A stretch of DNA of 64,000 nt from assembly GCA_032158125.1 (NCBI GenBank), contig JASKOT010000019.1:186001-250000 (forward strand), in the 5' to 3' direction. The notes below the pieces were generated by a model, which worked only from the letters and a program-made list of their open reading frames with translations, did not search any database and was not told the origin of the DNA. Of the stretch, positions 45,873 to 57,065 are shown one piece after another (the stretch's first letter is position 1; each line of letters begins with the position of its first letter). Origin of the DNA: Papiliotrema nemorosa. Its lineage: Eukaryota > Basidiomycota > Tremellomycetes > Tremellales > Rhynchogastremaceae. The position numbers and the translations under genes were made by a program.

Positions 45873-46107
45873 GGCTTGATATAATAGCCTTGGCCAGATA
45901 TATGCACATTGCGTTGCCTATACCAACGTGACTCCGTGTTCTCGCAAGGATGTCCTCCTGATACCAGGGATATGTGCTGATCCCCAACGTATGACTGCAA
46001 ATATCGATACATGCTGTTTTGTGCTTCTTATGCTATCGCCACGTTTCTCGTCGGGGTCTCCCACGTATGACTCCGGTCCCGGCTTTCAAGAGGCCTTGTA
46101 CGCCAGC

Positions 46108-46978
46108 TCACAATCTGCACGAGTCAGCTGGGATTCCACGTTAGTGATAATCTACTCACGCCAAAGACTGGAGTCCAGATTGGAATGAATGAACCAGAGT
46201 CTTGACGCTTTCCTCGTTGGCATCCCCATTGGCCTCCAACAACAAGACATAAGTCGCCGTTCGAGCAGCGACAAATACCTGCCATCAGCTCCTCCCTTCA
46301 TCCAAGGTACAAGAGAAAGGGAAGAGGGGGAAGAGGGGCAAGAGGGGGAAGAGGGGGAAGAGGAACATACCTTGTCGTTGAGCGTGCCGGTGATTTTGTC
46401 CTGATCACCCTCTTTGACCTTTACAAACCCTTCATCGCCCAAATTCAAGTTTTCAGGTGGTTGACCATCGCCCGATGCCCAAGTTGGGTCTCCAACTCTT
46501 GAATAAGTCAAAAGTCCATCCAGAATCTTCCATCAGTCCCACGTTCTACCTTGCTCGCACCGACATGGAATCGTGGCTCACCTTCCTAATGTGGTCTGGC
46601 TCTACTTTGAATTGAGCCTTGGACGATGCTACACAGAGAAAGTCCGTCTCGTCGTATAGCGCAGCTCGAGAGACGTTCGGGTTGTTCAAGAGTCGGTTTT
46701 GGAGTAGAGTTTCCGGATCTCCATTCTCGCCCTGGTCTCAGCGAGGCTCGCACCGGGCAGAGGAACAACGGCTGAATACCGCAGATGGAAGCTAGATGGG
46801 AAAAGATGATCAGGGGTGGATGGAAGAAACGCACAGATGTGCCCTGTTGAGCGACCGTGGCGTGGTCAAGGGTGGCTTCCTTGTGGCCTGAAGATCGGAG
46901 AGGTCCAGTGTTCTGGCTGTCAGCACATCTCACTGATCCGAGGAAGAGATGGCAACTCACGAGGTTCTGAGTAGACAT
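46108..46978 (-). CDS. Small uncharacterised protein, possibly Roadblock/LC7-like
   Basis: Five or six short exons give a protein of roughly 170 residues. It begins MSTQNL, then NTGPLRSSGHKEATLDHATV, then GDPETLLQNRLLNNPNVSRA with ALYDETDFLCVASSKAQF, then VGDPTWASGDGQPPENLNLG, and ends FVAARTATYVLLLEANGDAN with EESVKTLVHSFQSGLQSLAL. The helix, strand, strand, helix and final hydrophobic strand (TYVLLLEA) recall LAMTOR5/Roadblock subunits of vacuolar scaffold complexes, but this is a weak, shape-only resemblance. One intron contains a purine/pyrimidine minisatellite. Exon ends were chosen from clear donors and acceptors; the last tiny exon is less sure. Confidence 0.6.
46311..46374. repeat. 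Purine-tract minisatellite inside an intron
   Basis: Tandem GGGGGAAGA-like 9-mers, a 64-base stretch of purines broken by a single C. On the transcribed strand it is a TCTTCCCCC-type polypyrimidine run just after a donor of the small Roadblock-like gene. Confidence 0.85.
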
Positions 46979-47420
46979 GGTAGGCTGAGTGGGGTTGGTG
47001 TATCGTATGTATTGCTGGAGTACTTATATAGATGGGTCGAGTGCTCCAACCGACTCAAAGGTCAAAGGAGACCAGCGTGAAGTTGACGTCAATGTTCATG
47101 ACATCAGACGAGACAACAGCCGATCTACTCCCAAGCTGACCATCGCCAGCTTCCCTCTACACCCAACGTCTGGCATGGACCATTTCGCATGTATGGGAGA
47201 TTCATGAGTACCCTCCATGCATAGGTACTGCTCATATGGGGGGATAGGATGAAGGAGACACGCTCGAGAAGGTCAACGAAAATTGTTACCCGATCGCTGG
47301 AATTCTGAAACGCGGGCTGGGAGATCGGGCAAAGTTTCAAATCGCCCACCATGAGTGCTACTCACTTCGAACACTCCTGTAGCTTCTGTAATCTCACAAA
47401 TGCATATGCATTCTACCCGT
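46979..47420. other. Intergenic, 5' region of the small gene and 3' end of the editing-protein gene
   Basis: About 440 bases, no supported gene. ACTTATATAGATGG near 47020 is a TATA-like element on either strand. Confidence 0.45.
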
Positions 47421-49322
47421 CTACTTACGGAGACCGTCTACCACCTTGGTCAACGCTTCATCCTCTTCTTTACCCCATTTGCCCTCCACTTTACCCATAT
47501 ACCTCCCCTTTGCTCCTCCACCTTTATACCTCACCCCCCCGCCCCCAAGGGCATTCATTGCGCTCTTGATAGCTTCGTTGGTGGATCTGGCCAGATCGTT
47601 ATCCGGGCTGAGAACAACTATCAGACTCGTCTCTGTCCCCGATGGCGTAGACAAGAGAACGGTCACTTTTGCCCCGTTGATAGCTGTCCCTATAGCCGTG
47701 ATGAATTCGAAATCATGTGTCGCTTTATCGGTCCTCTTGAGGAAGACCACTCGATGAGGATCGTCCACAGTCGTGTTCTCCCCTATGACCCGTGCCAGTT
47801 CGATCCGCAAATCTTTCTCACGTGAGAGGGTGTCTTTCCTCAACGTATCCATCTTTTCGACCCGTTCGACCAGGTCGTTCCTACCTACAGATATACTCTG
47901 CGCAGCAAGTGACAACTGCCGTGAAGTATGTTGTAGCGCTTTGACAGCTCTTGGTCCGGCTACGAAGAACAGGCGAGAAGGTGTTTTGGTCGGCGTGGAG
48001 GATGTCGATGGGGTGGAGGGAGGGAGGATATGGAGGAACTGGATGAGACCGAGATGAGGTAGTTGAGTGCCGCAACAGGCGTTCTTGTCTATGCCATCTA
48101 TGATAATGTGTCTAATCACGCCCTACTCGTCAGTTGCTGCATTTCAACGGATTTCTTCCATCTGGCCACCGGGGAAGGCCGCAAAGTTATCACTTACATC
48201 GGTGTAATCTGACGGAATTCCTCTGTTCTCCCTGACGCCAGAGGCCGATTGCTTGATATACCCTTCTTGCTGTACATCCACTTCCACCCAAATCTTCACT
48301 GCCCTTTCTATGGCCTCGTTACACTTCTTCTCCACTTCTTCTGCCTCTGTCCAAGTGAGCGATCGCGGAAGCTCGACATAGGGTGGGTCCAACGATGGGT
48401 GCGCAGCAAAACCCCACGACATAGTGGGAAGGCCTTCGGCGTACGTGTCCAATATAGCAGATAAGAGGTGTTGAGCCGTATGTATCGACATCTGAGATGA
48501 GTACTCAACTCTTGTTCTCTCGCTCGACTCACATGATCCATTCGCCTTTCCCAATCGACTTTGACGATGACCTCTTTCCCTTCTAATTGCTTAACAGCGT
48601 CCTCGGATTGTGAAGGGACTCTGACAAGATGGACCGATTCTAATTTTCTCCTCAGACACCCTTCGATGACGAGCTCCACCTTTTGACCAGTCACGCCTGA
48701 GGATTCCTCATCGAGAATCATAAGACCAGTGTCGAAAGGCTGTCCACCACCTTCGGGGAAGATGACCGTATCTTCCAATGAGATCTCCCACAATTTCCCT
48801 TTATCTTTCGCCTCTCCCCCTTCAGCAGTAGAATGACCATTTGCATGACCGTTACCGTTAACAATTGGGATAGGTGTAGCTGCGCCTGAAGAGGACGGTG
48901 TATCCGTTGTCTTCTTCTTTTGTTTAGCGCGACCTTTGGCAGCTGGCGGTTCGGCGATTTGCGCTTCGGCCACTCTGACAACTCTCGATTTGAGTTCGCG
49001 AAGTAACGGGTCACCTGGGTATAAGTACTTCCACACAGACGCCAGAGAGTTTTGGCTCGATGAGAGAGGGTATAGGGAGCGTTTCCTCACGTTGGCATGC
49101 TAGGAGGCCTACGATCCTTGTGGCCGGTAAATGGGAAGGGTCAAAGTGCACTCGATGGTAGTCTTTCGGTGTGGCCGTAGGAGGCAGAGGCGGTTGTAGG
49201 TCATATACCATAATGGTGCTTGCTTTTCTGTATGGAGCTCTCGTCTGAAGGATGTAAGACAATGGGCGATTGCTAATACGAGGTCGTGAGATTTGTACGA
49301 GTCGAAAAGAGGTGAAGAGCAT
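47421..49322 (-). CDS. Alanyl-tRNA editing protein, AARSD1/AlaX-like
   Basis: Hydrolyses mischarged Ser-tRNA(Ala), resembling the editing domain of alanyl-tRNA synthetase. It reads LWEISLEDTVIFPEGGGQPF (conserved beta-barrel start), then HTAQHLLSAILD (HxxxH metal motif), then NACCGTQLPHLG, where the usual Cys-x-x-Thr-His has Gln for His, and a C-terminal coiled and globular region ending GGGVRYKGGGAKGRYMGKVE. It has few introns. Two in-frame starts exist: 49322 gives MLFTSFRLVQISRPRISNRP, rich in Arg and Ser and lacking acidic residues, like a mitochondrial presequence; 49211 gives MVYDLQPPLPPTATPKDYHR for a cytosolic form. It is downstream of and parallel to LEU2. Confidence 0.88.
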
Positions 49323-49505
49323 TCCAGAAGGGTTGAGCAGATGGCCGGGCCGATAACGACATTATCATCGGTCACCTCCGAATGTCGATCTTCATCGAGA
49401 CTCTCTACACACTCAAATGCAACCACATACGAGTTATTGCTCCAACAGTGGGACATTGCGAGGCTTAGACGCTGATGCTGCTCATATGCATGAGACTTTT
49501 TTGAT

Positions 49506-51117
49506 CTACTGCTTGTACAACTCCTCGATGACCTGGACGACCCGATCTCCAACCTCTTTCGAACCCGCCTCTCCACCCAGATCCTTCGTCCTCAAGTCGA
49601 ATCCACCAACCTCAGGCGCATCAAGAACCTTCTTGACTGCCTTTTCGATGAGGTCCGCTTCGGCCGGTCGACCGAGAGAGTATCGCAGCAACAGCGCAGC
49701 AGAGAGGATGGTTCCGATTGGGTTGGCGATTCCTTGTCCAGCGATATCCGGTGCTGAACCGTGAATGCTGTCTCATCAGCTGGTTAATTTAAAAAATGAT
49801 AGATAAAGCAAGCTTACGGCTCGTAGATACCAGAGACGGTCTGGGATGGGTCGGGAGCGCCGGCCAACGAGGCCGAAGGGAGGAGACCAAGAGAGCCAGG
49901 GATGACGGAGCTCTCATCGGACAGACTAGGCGTCAACCCAATTTCCAAATGTAGCAATAGACTCACATGTCACCAAACATGTTCTCTGTCAAGACTACAC
50001 CGTTCAATTTCCTCGGGTTGGCAACCATGATCATAGCGGCCGAATCGACCAATTGATGCTCCAACTTTAACTGAGGGTACTCTTTCGCCATGAGCTCAGT
50101 CACTGTCTTCCTCCATAATCGAGAAGTAGCAAGGACGTTGGCTTTGTCGACAGAGATGATCTGGAGTGGTGGGTCTGAAGCGAGGGCAATTTGGGCTGCG
50201 ACACGGGTGATTCGTTCGACTTCGGGGATAGAGTAGATGGTCTGATCCCATGCCACACCGTTTGCGTCGGTCTCTTGTCGTTCTCCGAAGTCTGCAATCA
50301 GCCGCAACTCAAGATGGGTCGCAAGTTACACAATGGATGTGCTAGTATGAAATGCGAGTAATGGATTGATGATAAGGGCGGAACCAACTTACAAGCACCA
50401 CCGATGAGCTCTCGGACGACGACAATGTTGACACCCTTTGCTCGGTCCTCTTTCAATGGCGAGTGCTTCAACAAGTTCTCCGAGGCGAAGCTGGCCGGTC
50501 GAATGTTGGCGTATAAACCAAGCTCTTTTCGGATTTTAAGGAGACCCTGTTCTGGCCTGACAGGTCCAACTCCCCATTTGGGTCCTCCAATGGCTCCTGA
50601 TACGTCAGCACTTGTGCGCAATACAGAATGGTCAATGTGGAGAAAAGAGGATAGCTGGATTATGCACAGAATGCCTTGCAATGAAGCCAACCCTTCCCGA
50701 TCATGAGATTTCTAAAAGGGTCCAAAACCCAAGACTCACCCAGCAAGACCGCATCAGCCTCTTTACAGCTCTGGAGGGTATCATCCGGCAAAGGTACCCC
50801 CGTAGCATCGATAGCGGCTCCTCCGAATGGCTTTTGGGTGATCTCGAGTTGCAGTCCAGTAAGTTTCGAGACGGTCTCCAAGACTCGGACCGCTTCGCCC
50901 GTCACTTCCGGTCCTGATGATTAGCACATTCTCAGCTAATTTCTATGCGTGCTGTGATCCGCTGGAGAAAGTGGGTTGGAAGAATAAGGGGATGAAGAGA
51001 GAGGAAGGGGTCGACTTGCCAATACCGTCACCGGCCAGAACGGTAATTTTGAAACTGCCCATGAGCTAAATCACCTGTCAAGTTGAGAAAGCTTACTCAC
51101 GTCTTTTCCGTCGACAT
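49506..51117 (-). CDS. leu2: 3-isopropylmalate dehydrogenase, leucine biosynthesis
   Basis: NAD-dependent oxidative decarboxylation of 3-isopropylmalate, the third dedicated step to leucine. A tiny first coding exon (MSTEKT) splices to [12 protein letters not shown] and then [19 protein letters not shown]. Other landmarks: [32 protein letters not shown] (substrate Arg), [30 protein letters not shown] (catalytic Lys), [10 protein letters not shown] then [20 protein letters not shown] (metal Asp residues), and [20 protein letters not shown]. It ends [11 protein letters not shown]. The intron inside GIG/PEV uses a GC donor (GCAAGT), which the reading frame demands. GTGGGTCT lies just upstream of the ATG. 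Confidence 0.97.
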
Positions 51118-51778
51118 TTTGAGTGGGTCTCAAGTCAAGTGTTGAGAACAGGTACTTGGTCGAGTCGTTCAACTGAAATGTCGAAGGAAGTACGAGTATG
51201 GCTATAAGACGTCACCGAACCAACCCGAAACTTCGGCCGCGAGGAAAATAGGCGCAATCTATTTGGAACGAAATTAGGCACGCGACATGATGGTGTTTCA
51301 GAATTCACCTCGAGTGCACTGCCGATCTTTCCAACCCTGCGTGCACACATCGGCGAATAGCATGCACTGCTTGATGGCTGTCACTCAACGTCCGACAATG
51401 ATATATACTCGGGTCCATCATCGGGTCGAGACCTCGAAGATCAGAGCGAAACGGAACTGCCGAGGGAGAAATGAGGGTGGTGAGAGATGAAACACGACGA
51501 CCACTCCACCCTGGTTGTTCCCCCCCTCGGCAATGGGGCTAGGCATGGGGTTGGTCGAGTTGGATGAGTATCCTTTATATGATTGAACACACCCTTGCAC
51601 ATATCACTCAACCCATCGCGTCCTTTCTCCCGCATATCCCCACCACCACCGCCTCCTTCTCACCGGAATCCTCTGACTCTCACACACTCTCTTTCAACGC
51701 TCATCCTTCCTTGACCTTCTCATTTACATCCCATTCCTCTCTACCTGACAACAACGTCCCCACTTCTGATCTCACAAT
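51118..51778. promoter_or_regulatory. Divergent promoter region of LEU2 and the amylase-like gene
   Basis: 661 bases between divergent start codons. The right half is CT-rich, a probable leader of the amylase-like gene. No named regulator site could be supported. Confidence 0.5.
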
Positions 51779-54168
51779 GCTCGTGTCTGCTCTCGTTGCT
51801 CTTCTGCCTTTGTTGGCAAACTTGCCTCTTGGATCAGCAGCGACCGCCGAACAATGGAGGAATCGATCAATCTACCAGTCAGTTACCCCGATGCCTACGG
51901 CGTGTTCTTCTCATACATTTCCCTAGACTCTTGTAATTGTACTCATGACAGACTCCTCACTGATCGTTTCGCGCCCGCTTCCGAGAATGCGCCATGTAAC
52001 ACTGAAGATCGACGATACTGCGGTGGAAACTACCGTTCGATCATTGGTAAGCTCGACTATATCGCTGGAATGGGATATGATGCCATTTGGATCAGTCCCA
52101 CTGGACAGAATATGGAAGGATACACTCAATATGGCGAGGCATTCCATGCGAGTTGTCAATGCATCACCGGGACGCTGATAATAGGGCTTCTGGGTGACTG
52201 ACCCCACGAAACTCAACCCCCATTTCGGGAATGGAGATGATCTCAAAGCGCTCTCTCAAGCGGTACACGATAGAGGAATGTTGTTGATGGTGGATGTAGC
52301 TATCAACGCTATAGCTTCCCAACCCACCGATATTTCCGACGCCTCTCTGGCGCAAGCGGAAGGGGGTAGTTTGTTGTTCAAGCATCAGGCCAATTATCAT
52401 CCGAAATGCACCATCAACTGGGGCAATCACGATACCGAACAGCGATGGTGAGTAAATCTAACTGTTGAAGCTGACGTCCAGCTGGATGGCCACTTCCGGT
52501 GTCATGCTCATGGACCTGAATCAGGACAACGACGAGGTCGCCAGTACCCTCACTTCTTGGGTCCCGGGTTATGTCAAAGAATACGGTATCGATGGGTTCA
52601 GGTTAGACGCGAGCAAACATATGACCAAAGAATGGCAGAATCGATTCTGTTCCCCTGCGGGCGTGTTTTGCATCGGCGAGGTCGCTGGGGATAACACCGA
52701 GTGAGTTTGGCGAGATCGTTAGACTACCCCAATTCGGTGTTGACGATCAGGTATGCTGCAGAGTATCAAGGGGCAGATGGAATCGACGCTGTGTTTGGGT
52801 TCGGCATGATGAACGGATTCACCAAGTGTTTCACCGGTTCTTCACCTAGCAGTCTTCAAACCCTCTCAAACTACATCGATAAGGCAAAGTCATACCCTGT
52901 GAGTGTTGGTTGCCCAGTTCATCCTAACACAGCCCACGAAGTGTTAAGCTGCATTAGAGTACTGAACGTAGGACCAATCTCTGATCGGAGCATTCCTTGA
53001 CAACCAAGATCTTCCCCGAATCAACTCTATCGAAAGTGACAAGACAAAAGTCTACAATGCAATCGTCGGTACATTCCTCTACGCGGGTATCCCGACTATC
53101 TACTACGGCCTCGAACAAGACTTGTCGGACGGGTACGATGACCCGCACAACCGAGAAGCGCTCTGGCTCTACAACAATTACGCGCAGGGAGAGACGTATA
53201 ATCGGATCAAGGGGTTGAACGCCATCAGAAAGGCATTAGGAGGGGATGATACATGGCTGAAAGCTGCTGGATCGGTGGTTGGTGTGCAAACGAACGATAT
53301 TGCCATCAAGAGAGACAACACTTTGATCGTTCTCACCAACGTGAGTTATCGTTCGGAGCGAGGTCAAGGTTTCGCTGATGTAGAAGCGAGGATCAAGCGG
53401 TGCTGGAGACTGGACGATTGACCAAGCTGGCTTTGCGGCCAATGAGAATGTTGTCGAGTGAGTCAGATTCGAGTGCATGAGCCAATGTGCAGCTTGCTCT
53501 CTTGCACTAGCGCCAAGGCCGGATCCAAGGGAGAGCTCAAAGTCACCTGGACAGCTGGTCAACCATTTGTGAGTGATTTCCGCGATTTTTGGCTTAATTT
53601 TGGCATTGTGCTGACGGGCAGGTATTCGTGAGCTCGGCTACCGCTGGCTCTGCTGGGCTGTGCGATATCGCCAAGGAAGTGGTGAGCTGACAATCTTGCA
53701 GACACGGATCATACCGCTGACGTGAAGTCCTCTTCAGTTTCATCTTCCGCTTCGACCTCTTTGGCCTCCAGCAGCTCCTCAGACTCAGTAACCACATCTT
53801 CTGGGTCTTCCATCTCCACACCCTCAGGGACCGCAAGTGAGTCTCAAGCTGCAAGCACCCAAGTATCAAGCTCAAATTCGTTTCCAGGTGCTTCCGGCGG
53901 TAACCTGATCGTGACTGATGTGACCGCAAGTTCGACCTCGAACTCTGCCGCACCTACCCCCTCGGACGGCTCAAACCCCGGACCAGGACCGAACGACGGT
54001 ACTGGAGACGGTGACGCTGGTTCGGATGGCCAGTCCGACAATGCTGGGCAAGCTTCGCCCTCGACAAGCAGTAGAAACGGGAGTAACCCCACTGGTACCC
54101 CCGGAGGGATTGGAGCAGGAGAGAAGACTTGCAAGCGATCAAAGATGGCTGCCCGTAAGCGTCACTAG
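51779..54168 (+). CDS. Secreted alpha-amylase-like protein, GH13, with altered conserved histidines
   Basis: The signal peptide is [22 protein letters not shown]13 barrel segments follow: [28 protein letters not shown] with AIWISP, region [15 protein letters not shown] (nucleophile Asp), region [13 protein letters not shown] (acid Glu), region [13 protein letters not shown] (Asp kept). The normally invariant His of region I (DVAINAIAS instead of D...NH) and of region IV (NQD instead of NHD) are replaced. Loss of both is reported for GPI-type fungal alpha-glucanotransferases (Agt group), so it may build or remodel cell-wall alpha-glucan rather than digest starch. The C-terminal part is Ser/Thr-rich and the visible frame ends [14 protein letters not shown] without a clear GPI tail; GTAAGC near the stop could start one more intron. 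Confidence 0.88.
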
Positions 54169-54868
54169 ACTTTCACCTTCCTCCCCTCCTATTGCTTCCA
54201 CTGCCTTTCAACTTTTGTTTTCTACTTCTTCCGCGTGTGATTTGCTTGTTCATTGTTGACGTTTTTCTTTATGCTCTTTCAACGACCCAAAACGTCTTTC
54301 ATGCCACCTTGCTTGACCTTCTCACTATTCTTGATCCTTCCCTTCTTCAGTCGGCGCTGTCATTCTGGCAATGGGTGTCGTAGTTCTGTAAAGACCTTAG
54401 GAAACGGAGGGTCTCTGGTTATAGTATCGGGACAATGCAATTATGGACATTCAAACGACGCGTCGGACGGAATGGGGGAGGGGTTTGCTTTGCCCCTCTC
54501 CTTTGCGCTCACCGCAACATCCCCCTTCCATATCGAAACATCACTCATTTGCCTCTTCCGTGTCATCAGCACTACTCTATGTCCTTGCATGTACAAGCTG
54601 TGGGACGCTGTACAAGGCGGCAGTGGAGACGTGCTAAATCACGTGACCTGTTCTTTCATCCTGAAACATGAAAGTCGCTCGACGCGATTGCCTTTTTGCA
54701 CACGAATTTCAATGTGAAGAGGGACGTGTCTCGTGTCTGCATCGCGTATAGGTTCATGTCACGACCCTCCATCTCCACACCATCTCTGTACTCTCCCTCC
54801 TCATCGTCGTCGTCTAACATTCTCTCCATCCTACCACCAAAAACGATAGAGCCCATTACAGACGCACC
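54169..54868. other. Intergenic region between amylase-like and CDT2-like genes
   Basis: About 700 bases with only short ORFs. The right end is pyrimidine-rich leader. It could hold an additional 3' exon of the amylase-like gene. Confidence 0.5.
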
Positions 54869-57065
54869 ATGTCGAACCCACTCGCGTCTGTCGACCCAAA
54901 CCTCCCTTCTTCACCGCCCGTCCCGACTTCCACTCCGAGCTCGAGCAGGCCAATGAAACTAGCGCCCATCTTCACTAGATCATACTCGAGTCCTCGATCT
55001 TCTCCCGCAATCCCGTCATCCACCGCCGGTCCCTCTTCATCACCTTTGACCGTTAAATCTCACCCAAATCACACTGGTCCTGAAGAAGATGGTCGATCTC
55101 GAAAACGCGTCAAAGTGGACGTCCTGACTCCTCTACATCCTCGAGAGGAGGGCTCTACCAGACGGCGTAGGGATATAGGGGACCAGTATATGGATACAGA
55201 CGAGAATGATCCGTGTCTCCCTGGTTGGTCACTTCAGGAAGGAGTGACGACGAGGGTTAGACCCAATATTCAAGATTGGTTCGTGACAACCCCGATACGT
55301 GGAGAGTCTCGATCCGACCATACCAATCTCAAGGATGTGTTTGGGAGTAGACGCCTAAATCCGCCCAAGGTGGAGGAGTATGGTATGTGGAGGAGAAAGT
55401 GCAGGAGAGGGATGATCAGCCGGAACCTGATGACTACCCTTCAACGACGTGGGTCCTGTTGCAATCCTGCGTTCTTTGTTTAACGTAGACTAATCAACAG
55501 CTACAATACGTACCACCCCTTACCTCGAGACACTCATTACTCGCTTGACATATTGCCCCGACTCTCCACCTTCTACACTCTACATCCCGTCCTTACATTA
55601 CTGGGACGAACCGCGAGATCACGCTCCACCACTGGCCGTCGCATTTTCCAACGCTGCCAAGATCCATTCGGCATATTCAGCCAAATCGTCAGGGACGAGA
55701 AGACTCGTAGTTGCAGCAGCGGAAGAAGGAGGGGTGCGGATTGTCGACGTTGATCGACCGCTCGGGGCCAATCCGAATTCGGAGGGATGGTTCTGGCGCG
55801 CACACGGAAATGCAGTCTTGGATCTGAAATGGTCAAATGATGATTCTCGTATTGTACGTTTTGCGCATTCTCTTGTGCCATGGCTGAGCTGACCCCCAGT
55901 TGTCAGCTTCGGGCGATGGAACCACACGATTGCACGCACTGGACGGTCCGGAACCGACGCTCATCGCTTCTTTGACGGGACATGAAGCTTCGGTGAAATC
56001 TTGTACTTTCTTTGATCCCACACGGAGCGGAGTAGATCCATCTGTATCATCCACCGTGGTGGCTACTGCCGGGAGAGACGGCAACATCTTGATATTCGAC
56101 GTGAGGGCACCTGGTAACACCACTGCGACGGCGAGTTCGACTGGGAACAGACGATCAGGACGAGCTACGAGGTATTCCTCAGGTGTGGACGGATTTAGAC
56201 CGCAAATTGGGGGTGAGATCAATCCCGTCTTGGAGATCAAGGCGGCTCACGAGACGTCCAAGAAGGTGAGCACATGTGACTCGCCGGAAAGACTCTGGTT
56301 GATAAAGCAGAAGAACCCCTATAGCATAAGTAGTCTGTTAGCCTTGCAGTCTATGCCCGGTCACCTCGCCTCTGGTGCCGCTCACGAGGGGTAAGTCTGT
56401 AATCGCAGAAAACCCAGAAGCTTCGCTGACCAGTAGTGTGGTCAGAGTATGGGATCCTCGGTTCAATACCCGCGCATTGCCCCATCCCATCACCTCACTC
56501 CCCGATCCAACATGTTCCACCTCTTCTCGTCGACCAAGAGGGATCCACTCGATGGTCGAACAACCCTCGACGGGCGATATTCACCTCCTCAGTGCTGATT
56601 CCAAGATCCACGTCGTCAGGCCATCGGCGCTTGATGGTGAGGACGAAGCCATCCAACCGGTCAGGTACACTCACTCGGATCTGCGTTCGACATATTGGAT
56701 GAAGATTTCTTTCTCGCCTTGTGGGAAGTACCTCGCCAGTGGAAGCTCCCGCGGCGGGATGATGACTTGGGACACTCAGTTGCCACGTGTGCAAAATGGG
56801 ATGAGGGAGGTGACGGCCACGCGGATCAGCGCTGGACAGGTGGTGTGTGACGAACAAGTCAGGGAACAAGAGGTCCACGCGGTGGACTGGGGTTATGATA
56901 TGGTGAGCCACACTCAGATTCGGTCTGCGAGGACAAGAATGCTGATGGCAGATTGCGGCATGTACGGAAGATTCAGGTGTGAAGATCTGGAGATCGGATA
57001 GGGACATGTCGATCAAGTTGAGAGGCGATCATGGGATGAAGGAGGATTGGGCGGGTATGGTGTGA
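54869..57065 (+). CDS. cdt2: WD40-repeat protein, CDT2/DTL-like ubiquitin-ligase adaptor
   Basis: It has a disordered Ser/Pro-rich N-terminus (MSNPLASVDPNLPSSPPVPT) with basic patch RSRKRVKVD, then beta-propeller repeats: RAHGNAVLDLKWSNDD, LSASGDGTTRLHALDG, LTGHEASVKSCTFFDP, VVATAGRDGNILIFDVRAPG, GVVRVWDPRFNTRALPHPIT (a WDxR box used for DDB1 binding), STYWMKISFSPCGKYLASGS and EVHAVDWGYDM. Splicing the last intron gives IAACTEDSGVKIWRSDRDMS and a stop at 57063-57065. Order and wording follow the CRL4-CDT2 receptor that destroys Cdt1 and Spd1-type proteins during S phase. The WD40 class is certain; the CDT2 identity is likely. Confidence 0.8.
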
